Assembly: GCA_037355855.1 (NCBI GenBank) | Contig: CM074760.1 | Span: 2,534,501 to 2,598,500 of the forward strand | DNA: 64,000 nt | DNA from: Pseudo-nitzschia pungens | Taxonomy: Eukaryota; Bacillariophyta; Bacillariophyceae; Bacillariales; Bacillariaceae | Direction: 5' to 3' | In this document: positions 32,756-43,816 of the stretch, piece by piece | Numbering within the stretch: the stretch's first letter is position 1 | Layout of the letters: each line of letters starts with the position of its first letter | The notes under the pieces: generated by a model | Told to the model about the DNA's origin: nothing | Seen by the model: only the letters and a program-made list of their open reading frames with translations | The model's database searches: none | Made by a program: the position numbers and the translations under genes

Positions 32756-34646
32756 ATGAAGGTTTCCTTGGTCGCTCTCATCGCATTCTTTGGTGGTGTT
32801 TCTGCTGCTGGACAAGCTTCATCGGCAGAATCATTGGCAAACAACAAGGATGAAAGGAAGTTGAACGAATACTATCCTGTGCATTCGCCGACCGCATTTT
32901 ATCCTGTGCACTCACCGACCTATTATTATCCTCAGCACTCGCCGACCCATTATTATCACGATTACTACCGCACGCCTTATCCAACCCATGCGCGTCCAAC
33001 ACCATATCCTACCGGAAGGGCTCCCACACCAAGACCGACTCCGAACCCCACGCCGAGGCCAACTCCGCTTCCAACTAAACTTCCAACTAGACATCCAACA
33101 TACCACCCAACGCCTCACCCAACTCATCACCCGACTCCCTTCCCAGTGAGGCATCCAGACCCTTATCCGAAAGATCCCTATCCGCACGATCCTTATGACC
33201 CCCATCCGCATGATCCTTATGACCCCCATCCCATCGATCCGTACCCACCGCCAGTAGGTCCTCCTCAAAGGACATCCCGTCCAACCCCTCATCCAACGCC
33301 GAACCCCACGCCGAGGCCGACCCCACTACCAACCTTACAACCAACTCCCCCACTACCAACCTTACAACCAACTCCATTGCCCACAATCGCACCGCCAACT
33401 GCAGCACCCAGTGGAACTCCTTCGACTACTTCCCCATCAGATTATCCCAGCGAAAATCCCACCAACAGTGATGAACCGTCAGAGAATCCCACAACATCAG
33501 AAGAACCATCGGAAAATCCTACAACATCAGAAGAACCATCGGAAAATCCTACTCAATCACTGGAACCCTCTGATACTCCTTCCGTGTCGCTGGAGCCTTC
33601 CGTTTTCATCCCGACACCGTTGCCGACACCTCTTCCAACGCCAGCGCCGACACCTCCTGGTCCAACTCTTTGTAAGTTTCACGGAGCAATCTCCTGGTAC
33701 AAAAACGAGTGCAAACTCGCGAACTCAATAATCCCGGTGGTCTTTCATGTTCTCACCTATTGTTCCGTCCCCACTCATCTTATTCAATCAAATGTCCTTT
33801 TGAATCATTCATCCACACCGTTTAGTCTCTGTAATTTGCGACCCAGGCAATGCAGCAGTGCTCCGAGCCTTTTGCTTGGTCGTGAGCCGTTTCCCAGATA
33901 TCATGGAGTTCCTTGGTGGTCCGGCAGCCACATCACCAGTAGCGACAATGACTCAGATCGAGTTCACACGCCAGGTTTTTGATGCCGCGAACACCAGAAA
34001 GAGAAATCTTCAAGACTCCGGCAGCATTTCGAGTGTGCGCGGTTTCGACCCCCGCAATCGCGATTCGGATATGCAAAGCATGACCTTCGCACTACCAGCT
34101 TTACCAACAGGAGCTGCTCTACCAGGTTTCGGTGGTGTAAGAATGCCCAAGTACGAACGAACGGCTTTTGCCTTTACCAACTATGCCTTCCGCCAATTCA
34201 TTTCCAGCAACATAACTCTCTTCGATTACCTATTTAGCGAGGAAGGAACCGAAACCCTGGAAGACTTGGTCTGGTATCACATCGTCAGGTCCGAGGTGCG
34301 TTTCGAAGACCTGACCTGTAACGAATCCCTGGAAATGGCCAACGGTGGGGCGACCAGGACAGAATGTCGCAACGGTTTCAAATACCAGGTCGGCGAGAAA
34401 AACCCGAAAACGAGTCAACCACGGATCGTGATAAGCACCAACGAAGTAGTGGGCAACGGCGCTCTGCACGTAGTGGACAAGGTGATGCTGCCCACTTCCA
34501 TCCCCTTTTTCACCGCCTTTCCCAGCAGCACCCCCAGCTCCTCGCCCAGCTCCTCCCCCAGCATTAGTTTGGCTCCCAGCAATGTTCCCTCCATGGTTCC
34601 CAGCAATGTTCCCAGCAATGTTCCCTCCATGAAACCCAGCACATAA
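32756..34646 (+). CDS. Secreted Pro/Thr-rich FAS1-domain surface protein
   Basis: Two exons, 32756-33671 and 33847-34646, give 571 aa. The donor is GTAAGT at 33672, the acceptor CAG at 33844-33846, and the join makes a Cys codon. A signal peptide (about 1-18) is followed by three HSPT.YYP repeats and then a long Pro/Thr region (about 60-305) made of PTPxPTPRPTPLPT units, an Asp-Pro-Tyr-His block and three tandem PSENPTTSEE units. The second exon holds a fasciclin-like domain (about 307-530): RTAFAFTNYAFRQF near its start and NGALHVVDKVMLP at its end. The tail repeats PSNVPSM. FAS1 domains mediate adhesion, and mucin-like PT stretches are heavily O-glycosylated. I infer a cell-wall, adhesive or mucilage protein. 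No GPI signal or TM is seen at the C-terminus, so it may be secreted freely. Confidence 0.82.
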
Positions 34647-34912
34647 TGGTTTTTTCTTGTGTGCTTGAGGAGTGGCTGCTATAGACGAACAGGACAGTGA
34701 GTCGAGTGAGATATAGCTTTGGGAGGGCAGGAAGAAGCAAAAGGGAACGCTGCGAGAAGCCAGAACGAAAGAGGATTTAATGAATATACACAACAAAAGG
34801 GATGAAGGGCGGGGGAGGGCTGCTGGCTAGCTACGTACTACTACTAGCCCTCCCTCCTCTGTTTCTTCTCATTCTTATTTATGATGAATACATCATGCAT
34901 CCTACTACCAAC

Positions 34913-34939
34913 GACACACACACACACACACACACACAC
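34913..34939. repeat. (CA)n microsatellite
   Basis: About 13 CA dinucleotides in a row, 270 bp after the FAS1 gene stop. Confidence 0.9.
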
Positions 34940-36240
34940 CGAATGGAGGAAACAAAACAACCATTATTTTTTTGTCGTGTGTGAGCGTCTTCGATTTGGA
35001 CTCACAAAAAAATGATATCGGTGGCAACAAAATTGTTTGTTGCTTTCGCATTCCTACTATGTGTTACACAATGTATGAATAATAGAAGTAATGGTATTCT
35101 GCGTGTTGCAAAACGTAGTAAAGAACACTAACTCCTGTTGTAAAGTAAAAAAACATATTATTTATCCGTACTACTACTACTACTACTACGTACTACTATG
35201 ATTCCTAATTTCTCAAAACAAAAGCACTTCAAGTTTATGGCTTGTGCTTAGAGTGATCCACACGAGGACGAGGAGGAGGACGAGGACGAGGAACTTCTTG
35301 CTGTTGTTGGTGCAGAATGCAACGATTTCGCGGCGCTATTCCCACCGGCACAAGGGGGAGGCGTGAGTGAGTCTCCTGCGAGTGCTCGTAGTAGTTTTCC
35401 GAAACTCCGTTCGAAGTACTGGTGGTGGTGGTAATTTGTATTCTACTATTCTGTTTCACTGCCTTTCTATTCCTTTTGATCAAGAATACTCGGGCACTCA
35501 CACATCAGTGTTGGACTAAACCTTACGGTATGTTGAGTGTGACTGTAGGGATGCAAGAATTCTGAGACGGGAGGGTCGTTGCCGCCGGTAAGGTTACGAC
35601 GAGTCAGTCACCTTTCCGGAGGAAAAACTGATACCAAAAAAATACGTAAGGTTAAGGTTACCGTTTTACCGTACAAATGCCCGTAACCGTGCGGTACTCT
35701 TACGGTAAGGTTAGTCTTGGTGTTCCAATGCAGAGATCACCGTCGACATTCGACATCGTGACCACGAACGAGATGTTAATTTTACTGAACAATACTATTC
35801 GTAGTTATTTTTTTGTTTCCAAACACTCCGATACTGTAAGTAACCTTTTACGGCTTACCCTACCGGTACTGTAACGAGAAAGCCGTTGTTCGACTTTCGA
35901 CACCGGACGGCTTTGCTCAGTCGTGAGATCATCTTTGTCTCGCAAAAGACTTTTTCCGGGTTGATAGTTGATTAATTACTCTTGACACGGACTCGCGGAC
36001 ACAACTCGAATTGATTGAGAACCACCCATCGGGAAACGTGCGACCGATTGATTGAGATTCAAAGATTCATCGATTCATCGACTCGTTTGGTGGATTGGTT
36101 CGCGGATAGAGTCCTTGCTTGCGGTGCAGTACAGTACAGTACAGTGCTTGTACTTGAACTTGCACTTGAACTCGACGAACAACAGCATCGACAGAGGAAC
36201 CTTCCGAGCGTGGAAGGAAACAAAGCGCATCGCAACTTTC

Positions 36241-36323
36241 GACTCCCATCGAATCGAATCGACTCACATCGAATCGAATCGAATCGAATCGAATCGAATC
36301 GACTCCCATCGAATCGAATCGAA
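36241..36323. repeat. (GAATC)n pentamer satellite in 5' UTR
   Basis: GAATC pentamers in three blocks, each opened by GACTC(C/A)CATC, giving a small higher-order structure. It lies about 90 bp before the translocator ATG. Confidence 0.9.
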
Positions 36324-36411
36324 ACGCGTCCAACCAAAGGAACTTCCACCGTAGAACCCTTCACGTTCCCTCGAAACCAAGAACAGGAACAGGACCGGGA
36401 CATCCAGCGCC

Positions 36412-38343
36412 ATGAGATCCCGAGCAACCACTGCCCGCACCGCCGTCTCCGCGATGACTGCCGATCCCGAGTATGGTGGCAGTGGCAATGGCACCGCCTC
36501 TGGCGATGCGGAAGAACAATTGTTGCGAACGCATGGTCCCGCCGGTTTCCACGCCGATGATGCAGCAGCAGCAGCAGCAGCAGCAGCAGATGTGGCACCA
36601 TCGAAACCAAACAAGTTTGCCCTGCCGGGAAAGCCCGCACGGAAACGAACCCTGGAGTTTCGAACCGCGAGGCGGCGAAAGAGCGGCAACGATAACGACA
36701 ACGATAATGACCCTACGGCGTCCGGCAAGGCATCGCCTTCCAAATCGTCGTTGTCTTCGTGCGCGTCCCTGGCTCCCCTGATCGTGGCCGTCTTTCTGTG
36801 GTATTCCCTCGGCGTGGTGAGCATTTCCAGCAGCAAGGTGCTCCTGACACCCTATACGGCATCGACATCGGCATCGGAAGCAGCAACCCCAAATCAGCAC
36901 GACGATGAATACGACGACAAGAACGAATACGAATATGAATACGAGTACGACGACGAATACGAATATCACCAAGAGACTGCCGCCTATCACCACGTGGGGG
37001 GACTCCCGCCCCTTTTCTTGACGGTCCAACAGCTTCTCCTGGGATCGACGTTTTTGAGGCTGGCGATTCGGTTGCGGCTCCTCGGATTGACCAAGGGCAT
37101 TGTGCCGCTGGACGTCCTGCTGACTGCCTATGGTGGAGGCACCACCACTGCCACCACCACCACTACCGCACACAGCGGCAACCCCAGGGACAACGACCAT
37201 CCTCCCTCCGTCCTCCCCAAACTGGTTTGGACCGGCATTTATTTTGCGCTGGGATTCCTCACCACCAACCTGGCCTTTGGAGCTGCCGCGCCGACCTACG
37301 TCGAAACCCTCAAGGCGGCCGAGCCCATCACGAGTGCGATCTTTGCCGTCCTCTGGGGAATCGAGCGTTTGACGTTGATGGAGGTCATTGGACTGGCGGG
37401 CATTGTGGGCGGGGTCCTCCTGTCCACCAACGGATCCAACCACGCGGCCAGCATGTCCGGGGACACGGCCAGCTCGTTGGCAACGGCGACCGCCATTGTC
37501 ATGGCTTCGAACCTGTGCTTCTCCCTCCGGGGCCTGTACCAAAAACTCTTTCGGAGGGGAGCAGTGGCCGTGCTATCGTCGTCGTCATCGTCATCGTCGT
37601 CGTCATCGTCGTCCCTCAAACTGGACGACCTCAACCTCCAGTTTCGCATGCAGCAAACGGGCGTGGCGCTCCTGGTCGTTCCCACTCTGCTGTTGCACGG
37701 AAGGGGCCTCTTTGTCCACGCAACGGGGGCGGCATCGCACCTGACCACGCCCGAGTTTGTGGCCCTCATCCAGCGCTATCTGCTGTGGTCCATCGGAAAC
37801 GGCCTGGCATTTTCCAGCTACAACCTGGCATCCACGTATTTGTTGACTAGGATCAGCGTCGTCCACCACGCGGCACTGAACTGCACACGGAGGATCTTTG
37901 CCATTGTCTGCACCGGATTGCTATTTCGGATCCCGATTTCGATGCAGAGCATGCTGGGGATCGGGATCTCCTTTGCCAGTTTCATGCTCTTTTCGTGGGC
38001 CAAAGCGAAGAAAAACACGAATGCGAGTGCGAGTGCGAGTGCGAAGCAGCAGGCTTCCAGCAAGGAGGACAGCGACACGAACACCAACAGCACCAGCGCA
38101 ACAACACGGGACATTCCGAACGGAGTCGGAAGCACGGTGGAGTACGCTAACGCGTACAACGGGTACCGCGGGGAGGAAGGGCTTGCGCGCCGACCGAATG
38201 CTTCTGCGGCGTCGAGCAGCTTTGCGAGGCCGCCTCCGCAGTCGCAGTCGCAGTCGCAGTTCCCCGTCGCATCCAAATCCAAACCCACGACGACGTTCGT
38301 TCGGTATCCACCACCACCACCACCACCTCCACCACCCCGTTAA
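36412..38343 (+). CDS. TPT/DMT-family sugar-phosphate or nucleotide-sugar translocator
   Basis: A 643-aa, single-exon polytopic protein from the ATG at 36412. The N-terminal 120 residues are hydrophilic with an Ala run. The membrane part (about 121-535) has roughly 10 hydrophobic segments and the TPT-family signature YVETLKAAEPITSAIFAVLWGIE near 300-325, then a second half with SLRGLYQKL and a final TM pair. Members exchange phosphorylated sugars, PEP or nucleotide sugars across plastid or Golgi membranes. No clear plastid presequence is seen, so a secretory-pathway location is somewhat likelier. Three low-complexity inserts are unusual: a Glu/Tyr/Asp-rich loop (about 163-186), a Thr-rich loop (about 243-255) and a Ser homopolymer of about 13 (near 385-398). 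The C-terminus ends in a polyproline run. Confidence 0.82.
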   Translation: MRSRATTARTAVSAMTADPEYGGSGNGTASGDAEEQLLRTHGPAGFHADDAAAAAAAAADVAPSKPNKFALPGKPARKRTLEFRTARRRKSGNDNDNDNDPTASGKASPSKSSLSSCASLAPLIVAVFLWYSLGVVSISSSKVLLTPYTASTSASEAATPNQHDDEYDDKNEYEYEYEYDDEYEYHQETAAYHHVGGLPPLFLTVQQLLLGSTFLRLAIRLRLLGLTKGIVPLDVLLTAYGGGTTTATTTTTAHSGNPRDNDHPPSVLPKLVWTGIYFALGFLTTNLAFGAAAPTYVETLKAAEPITSAIFAVLWGIERLTLMEVIGLAGIVGGVLLSTNGSNHAASMSGDTASSLATATAIVMASNLCFSLRGLYQKLFRRGAVAVLSSSSSSSSSSSSSLKLDDLNLQFRMQQTGVALLVVPTLLLHGRGLFVHATGAASHLTTPEFVALIQRYLLWSIGNGLAFSSYNLASTYLLTRISVVHHAALNCTRRIFAIVCTGLLFRIPISMQSMLGIGISFASFMLFSWAKAKKNTNASASASAKQQASSKEDSDTNTNSTSATTRDIPNGVGSTVEYANAYNGYRGEEGLARRPNASAASSSFARPPPQSQSQSQFPVASKSKPTTTFVRYPPPPPPPPPPR

Positions 38344-39015
38344 GGACGGTGAGTCTCCGGAATGAATCACTCTGGTTGTTGACCGTCCAACAGAGACAAT
38401 CGTGTGGCATCCACGACGATGTGGACAACGGACGAATGCACGGCCATAGGCTCCTGCAAGCAACACAGATCCATAAAATCCACCCGCCAACCAACGAACG
38501 AAACCAAGCGATTGGCTCGAAAAAAAAGTGAAACAAACGATCGCGGCCTTCCCTTGACGACTCGGGTGGATTTGGTACCCCCAGACTCGGAAGTCGAAAA
38601 GGGGGATGGAGAATTGATTGATTGCTTGATTGCTTGATTGATTCATTCTGCTCCATTAACCAATCGCAAGAACGAGATTCGGGGGAGTTGCGACACACGA
38701 GGAACGAACGAAAGCAAAACAAAACAAAACCAAACCAAACAAGAGAGACCGGCACTGCCACGCCGCCGCCATGCAACATCGCGGGTGTACAAGTAGGAAG
38801 CAACGCAAACACCCAAAAGAATGATGATACCTAGATTCAAAGGGAAAGGTATATGCGGTGGAAACTAGAAATAGAATTACATTTAGCAACGATTGAAATA
38901 ATAGCAATGTCCCCAGTTTGCAACACTATGATTCTGTGGTTCCACACTTTTTGGTGTTCCGTTCCGTCCCGTCCCGTTCGGTGCACGAGAATATCATGAC
39001 GATTATTCCTTGTCT
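38344..39015. other. Convergent spacer
   Basis: About 670 bp between converging genes. It has a small GATT/ATTG repeat near 38610-38645 and an AAACC/AAACA run near 38715-38745. No gene is seen. Confidence 0.6.
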
Positions 39016-40866
39016 CTAAAGAGGATCCGCGGGCACGGAAAACACGGCAGGCCCCGGCTTGACGAAATCGTTGCCCGTCTCGTAATAGATCAGCGAATAG
39101 CGTTCTTCCCGTTCCTCCCCGTCCGAAACGGTGGTGGAATGCTGTTGCTGTTGCTGTTGTTGTTGATGCGGACGTTGCCGGTTTCCTCCCCAGGGTTTTA
39201 CCCAGTGAACGTAGCGCCCGTCCACGCGGCCCAGCCGGTGCTTGGTGTTCACCTGCACCACGACGCGCGCGGACGACTCGACCACGATGCCCCCCTTTCC
39301 GTCCGACTCGTCGAAATTCCCCAGGCTCAGCCCGTAAAAGGGCCCGCAGTTTTGCTTGTCGAGGTGGGGGCTTCCCGAAAACCCGTACGTCACCGCGATT
39401 TCCGTGCAGTTCCGGTCGGCGAAGACCGGGTCCGCGTCGCGCAGCGCGGAAATCCCCAGCTCCCAGAGCTTCCGGTAGCGCTCCAGCTTTTTGGCCTTGC
39501 GGAGGGCGCGCCGGGACGTTTTGTTGGCGTTGTTGTTGTCGTTGTTGTTGTTGTCGTTGTTGCGTTCGGACAACAATCGTTCTTCCCTCGCCAATTCCTC
39601 CCGAGATTTCGGTCGGCGCAAGATCATGTAGTTGCTCGCGCGAATCGAGGGTCGTTCCCGGTTTTTGTTGACCAATCCCGTGTGGGAGGTCCATTTTTTC
39701 AATTCCACCAAAAGCGCATCGAGTTTCGCTTGCGGGACGGGGGTGCCGTGGAGCTGCAGGGTCGTTCGATCGGCGATCAGGGCGTCCAGGTCCGCTCCAT
39801 CGACGCTCGCGGGAACCGCACCGTTTGGAAAGCGCGCCAAGCCCTCCTCGAAATACGCCGCGAGCAAGTCTCTCATCACCCCCGCGCGATCCACCTCCGA
39901 GGGATCGGTCGGAGGCCTACCGAAATCCCGGACCAACCGTTTTCGGAGCGCCACGGTCCCCAGGGGCTCCAGCTGGCTGCGGAGCAGGATCGGATCGCGG
40001 ACCGCGGCGCTGGATCCGACGTAGGTGCCCGGGGCGTCCCCGAGTTCCTCCCACAGAGTCATTGCGATGGTTGGTTTCAGCGGAAGCAACTCGTCCCGCA
40101 CCCTGTCGCGATGAAAGGGGCGTCCGCATTTCTGGTTGTAGCGCAGATCCAGGGTTTCGAGCCGCCTCGCGGATTCCCTCAATGCGTCGAGCCGCAGTGA
40201 CTGATTGTTGGGTCGCAAGAAATTTCGAGAGGCAATCAACGTTCTGAGTTCCGGCAGCGCGCCGATTTCGGATGGCAGGGTATTGAACCAATTGCGGTTC
40301 AGGTCGAGCGTTCGAAGATTTTTGAACACCGACAATCCCGGTAGGTCCGTCAATTCATTGTGACTGACGTCCAATGTTAGGACGGATTCGAACCGAAATG
40401 TGGACGATAGCGTATTTGGAACGATTCGATGGGTGATGGCAAAAATTTCCTTCAGCTCGAGTCGCCTCAGCGACAATACCGTGGCGTTCTCCGAAATGCT
40501 CGCTGTGATGGGGGCCGCATTCGGAGTCACGCCATCCCCTGGCTGCTGCTGCTGCTGCTGCTGGTTGTGGTTGTGGTGAGACTGTTCTTCCTGCTGCTTG
40601 AGTTTTTTCTTCTGCCGCTCATACTCCAGATCTTTTACATCATCAACTTCGATGGGAGGAGCACGATCAAACAATGTGGGATGATGTCTCAATCGCATCT
40701 TTGTTTCGATGTCTTCCAATGCTTTCGCGACATGGCTGTACTCTTCCATCAATGAGATCGGACGACAAATTTTGGTTTGGACTTCTCCATTGGAATTTTT
40801 ATGCTCGTTCTTGTTGCTCACGTCGATTTGTCCTCCCTCGATATTGCTTTCTTCGGTATTTTCCAT
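39016..40866 (-). CDS. Leucine-rich-repeat protein fused to a 2OG-Fe(II) oxygenase-like domain
   Basis: A 616-aa protein from the ATG at 40864-40866 (an upstream in-frame TTG is ignored). Residues 1-125 are hydrophilic, with a charged helix and a polyGln run. Residues about 130-245 contain leucine-rich repeats (TLDVSHNELTDLPGL, TLDLNRNWFNTLPSEIG, TLDLRYN). After a long linker with an Asn/Asp run comes a C-terminal domain that fits the 2OG-Fe(II) oxygenase facial triad: H501 and D503 in PHLDKQN, H554 in GRYVHWVKPW and R589 in RYSLIYYE, which would bind the 2OG carboxylate. Spacing matches small double-stranded beta-helix hydroxylases. I infer that the LRRs select a protein substrate. The oxygenase assignment rests on motif order only. 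A short polyGln interrupts the last beta region. Confidence 0.75.
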   Translation of the reverse strand: MENTEESNIEGGQIDVSNKNEHKNSNGEVQTKICRPISLMEEYSHVAKALEDIETKMRLRHHPTLFDRAPPIEVDDVKDLEYERQKKKLKQQEEQSHHNHNQQQQQQQPGDGVTPNAAPITASISENATVLSLRRLELKEIFAITHRIVPNTLSSTFRFESVLTLDVSHNELTDLPGLSVFKNLRTLDLNRNWFNTLPSEIGALPELRTLIASRNFLRPNNQSLRLDALRESARRLETLDLRYNQKCGRPFHRDRVRDELLPLKPTIAMTLWEELGDAPGTYVGSSAAVRDPILLRSQLEPLGTVALRKRLVRDFGRPPTDPSEVDRAGVMRDLLAAYFEEGLARFPNGAVPASVDGADLDALIADRTTLQLHGTPVPQAKLDALLVELKKWTSHTGLVNKNRERPSIRASNYMILRRPKSREELAREERLLSERNNDNNNNDNNNANKTSRRALRKAKKLERYRKLWELGISALRDADPVFADRNCTEIAVTYGFSGSPHLDKQNCGPFYGLSLGNFDESDGKGGIVVESSARVVVQVNTKHRLGRVDGRYVHWVKPWGGNRQRPHQQQQQQQQHSTTVSDGEEREERYSLIYYETGNDFVKPGPAVFSVPADPL

Positions 40867-41700
40867 CGTAAGTGGATACCAGTTCTGCCCCGATGAATTC
40901 AATTTTTTTCCGATTCAATGAATCCAGGTGAATGACCATCAATCGCTGGTACTTGGTTGGCAACATCAATGTCGAAAATGTCGAAAAGTGTCTCGTTTGT
41001 TCCGCAAACCTGCTAGATTCATACAGTAACTTACGGTAGGTAACCTTACCGATTCATACCGATTCACTCACTTTTTACTTATGAGCCTGTCGAGTGCCTA
41101 GGACAAGAGCTTTCCAGTCAACGGTATCCTTACTGGAGTGGATGGATGGACAGACTTGCAAGACCACTAACAGTGACTCACTCCTTCGTCCGGTATTACG
41201 TCTTCATCAGCTTACCCTAACTTCGTACGAAGTATTTTTTATCTTCCTCAGAGACTGAAGACCTCATGTGTCCAGGGTTAGATAGATCCCGACAGACTCA
41301 CTCTTAGGTTGTTTTATTTTGACCCAGGATCTCAGTTTGAGAACGATATTTGTGTGTAAATTAAGTACACGTACACATACGTACTTACATAATATTATAC
41401 ATTTATACATTTGAAAGCGGATTTCAAGAAGATAATGATATGAATTGCATCCCACACTACCAGGTCCTCTTGGTGTTCCAGATTAGCCTCTTCCTTCTTT
41501 CCATCAGCTGCTACCAGAAAGAACTGATCCATCAACTGAAATATGTATCTAGAATGGTCAATTGTGGGGTTGCTCCAACCGTGCCTGGTGGTGTGTTTTG
41601 TGCTTTGCGTTTTCGTTTGCGATGGTGATTCTGCATTGCAACCGTTGGTAGCGGGAGAGATCGAAGCAAAGGAATTCCATCCCGTTGATACAATGCATGG
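40867..41700. other. Spacer upstream of the LRR-oxygenase gene
   Basis: No gene is supported. A GGTAACCTTAC-type cluster occurs at 41025-41060, and a TACGAAGTA at 41225-41233. Confidence 0.6.
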
Positions 41701-43816
41701 TTACGGGTCACCAGAAATTACTACTGCCAAAAAAAGTATTCGTGACTCCATCGAAGCTCCTTCCTGCGACCTATCCGTCGTGCACTGGCCTACAAACGGA
41801 TGTTTCTCGATATCCGTGCTGGTGTTGATGACATAGGGACATTCGCTTTCGATCCAGTTCTTGTTGCTATCTGTCCGACACGACTTTTTGCTGAAACTCT
41901 TGATGAAGCCCTTGGAGTTAAAGTTGTCCAACGAATAGGAATGCCACGAATCGCCTGTTTGCCGGTCGTGGCATTCAAAATTATCGTAGTTGCAGCAAAT
42001 ACAACACTCACATTCGACGGAATTGCTATCGCAGTCCCCTGCAACTGCGATAACCCCTTCCTTGTAGTCGCTGTGATTGCAAAATTCATTCAGTGACCCC
42101 GAGATTCCGGGGTTGTTCAAAAAGTTGACAATTGAAAGGGTCGGTATTTGCTGAAGATTTTGGGGTATCGTCCCTGTCAAACAGTTGTCATTGAGCGCAA
42201 AAGCCCTTAGCTTTGTGAATCTTTCGTATTCTTCTGGAATACCTCCGACTAAGGTACCTCCACCGAGATTTAGTTCTTCCAATGTGTCTGTAAAGTAAGA
42301 GAGCTCCTGTGGTAGAGTCCCTCGCAAATCATTCCATTCTGTCTCGTTGTAATTTTTCGTGCACCAATGAAACGCAAATGCAATGAAGAAAGTCAGAGAA
42401 CACTGTTTTATCCATCACGAATGAAACCATGAATCAAAGCGTACAAACAAAATACAAATTTCAATATTCTAGAGCACGATACTCACGCAATGAAATACCC
42501 TTGACTCGACCATCTTCGTTGCACGTTACCCCCATAGTGTCCGAAAAAGTATCAATAACGTTCTTTTGTTCGACTTGCACCCCACCGTTTGCATAATCGT
42601 TTCTCTTGGACCACAGACACTCGTCCCCTTGGGAAAGAAAGGAAACCTGATGTTCCCACTTTCTCCCGACGGTTGCAAAGTACAATAGGGCAAGAATGTA
42701 CCGCTGGCGAAGCTTCCATTCCGGGATCGCTGGCCAGGCCATGTTGTTTCCCGTTGGATCATTTTGCGTAAATAAATTCACGTTGACGTTTTTTGTGTCT
42801 TCAACAAGCCAATCGAGCGCGGCAATCCGGTCTATGGATGCTAGCGAGCTGTTGCTCTTGTTGAAAACTTGATCACCGTCGGAACGAGCGAGAGTTTTCA
42901 ATACAGAGATTAGATAGTCTCGCTGGATGTATTGAGACGACAAAGGTGAATCATCACCTTCGTTGTCAGATACTTTCAACTGCATCGCGCCGACCGTAAC
43001 GGCGATCACTACCAGCAAAACAATACTGATTGCAACCACTTTCCACACTCCGTCTGCTGTCTTCTCTTGAGGTTCTGTTCCTACCGGAGTGGCCTTGTAG
43101 ATATTCTCCGCCTCGACACACTCTGCCTCGATTGCCCGACCGAGATTTCCATGAAAATGTCCGTAGGAATCAATCTTGGAATCTAGATCCCCCAAGCCGC
43201 TGGCACTCGTGGGAGTCTGTTCTGATTGCGACTCGTCGTCGCCAAGTTCGATGCCAATGCAACGGTTGTATCCCCCGCGCAATTCCGGGACGGATCTCCG
43301 GATTACAGCGACGTAGTCGATCCCTCTCGGCACGGAGAGTGGGTTTTGAACTGCATAAGCACCAGGTGTATTCTGGAGCATCTTATTCTGATCATCTGCA
43401 CGACATTTAAACGAAACAGGGTCGAGTGACGGGTTTGTGGGAATTTTTTTTGCTTTTTGATTCATCGCATCGGTAAAGTTCGAAGTTCCGGCGGCCTTCT
43501 TGATACCTTGTTCGATATCTGAGCGAGCCGCAGCTTCCACATCCGAGCGTGCCTTGGACGTTTCTTTTTGACTCGGTGACAAGGATGGAAAAGAATCAGG
43601 ATTGGATTTAGCATTGGTTTCGATTGTTTCTTCCAATGGAGACGATGAGACCGCACAACGACTATCCGAGGCGGCGTCAATGTCCTCGTCGCTTTTGGAT
43701 CTTTTGTTGGCTGCTACCATCTCGAGTGAAAAATCACTCCTGCATACCGGTACCTGTACTACACTCGGTCTAGAAATATCTGTTCCTGCGATTGACATGT
43801 CTTGCTCAGACGACAT
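41701..43816 (-). CDS. Single-pass LRR membrane protein of the diatom-expanded type
   Basis: Two exons, 42487-43816 then 41701-42338, give 655 aa. The 148-nt intron has GTGAGT and CAG borders, and the join restores the LRR phase (ISLQWNDLRGTLPQEL). The N-terminal 255 residues are hydrophilic and probably cytosolic. One TM segment spans about 258-280. The outer part has the layout common in diatoms: a predicted helical lead-in with AALDWLVEDTKN, then QRYILALLYFATVGRKWEHQ, a CLW/GVTCN disulfide cap, three or four LRRs (LRGTLPQEL, LVGGIPEEY, LTGTIPQNL), and a Cys-rich C-terminal cap (CDSNSVECECCICC). No kinase domain is present. It could be a receptor or co-receptor for extracellular ligands. 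The ATG is at 43814-43816. Confidence 0.85.

Larger units (their letters stand above)
34647..36411. other. Intergenic region
   Basis: No gene is supported. Triplets occur at 34836-34850 and 35168-35195, a CA dinucleotide run at 34913-34939, TAAGGTTA/GGTAAC motifs at 35585-35870, and a pentamer satellite at 36241-36323 directly before the next gene. Confidence 0.6.

Noticed and set aside
33858..34646. FAS1 region as a separate gene
   Set aside because: Its first codon is a GTG, no ATG lies in a good place, and a GTAAGT/CAG intron joins it in frame to the signal-peptide exon at 32756.
36361..37542. A 393-codon minus-strand frame opposite the translocator
   Set aside because: GC-rich mirror of a real gene; the product is a low-complexity Gly/Arg/His string with no family features.
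39010..40200. A 396-codon plus-strand frame opposite the LRR-oxygenase gene
   Set aside because: Mirror frame; the sense strand carries LRR and oxygenase motifs.
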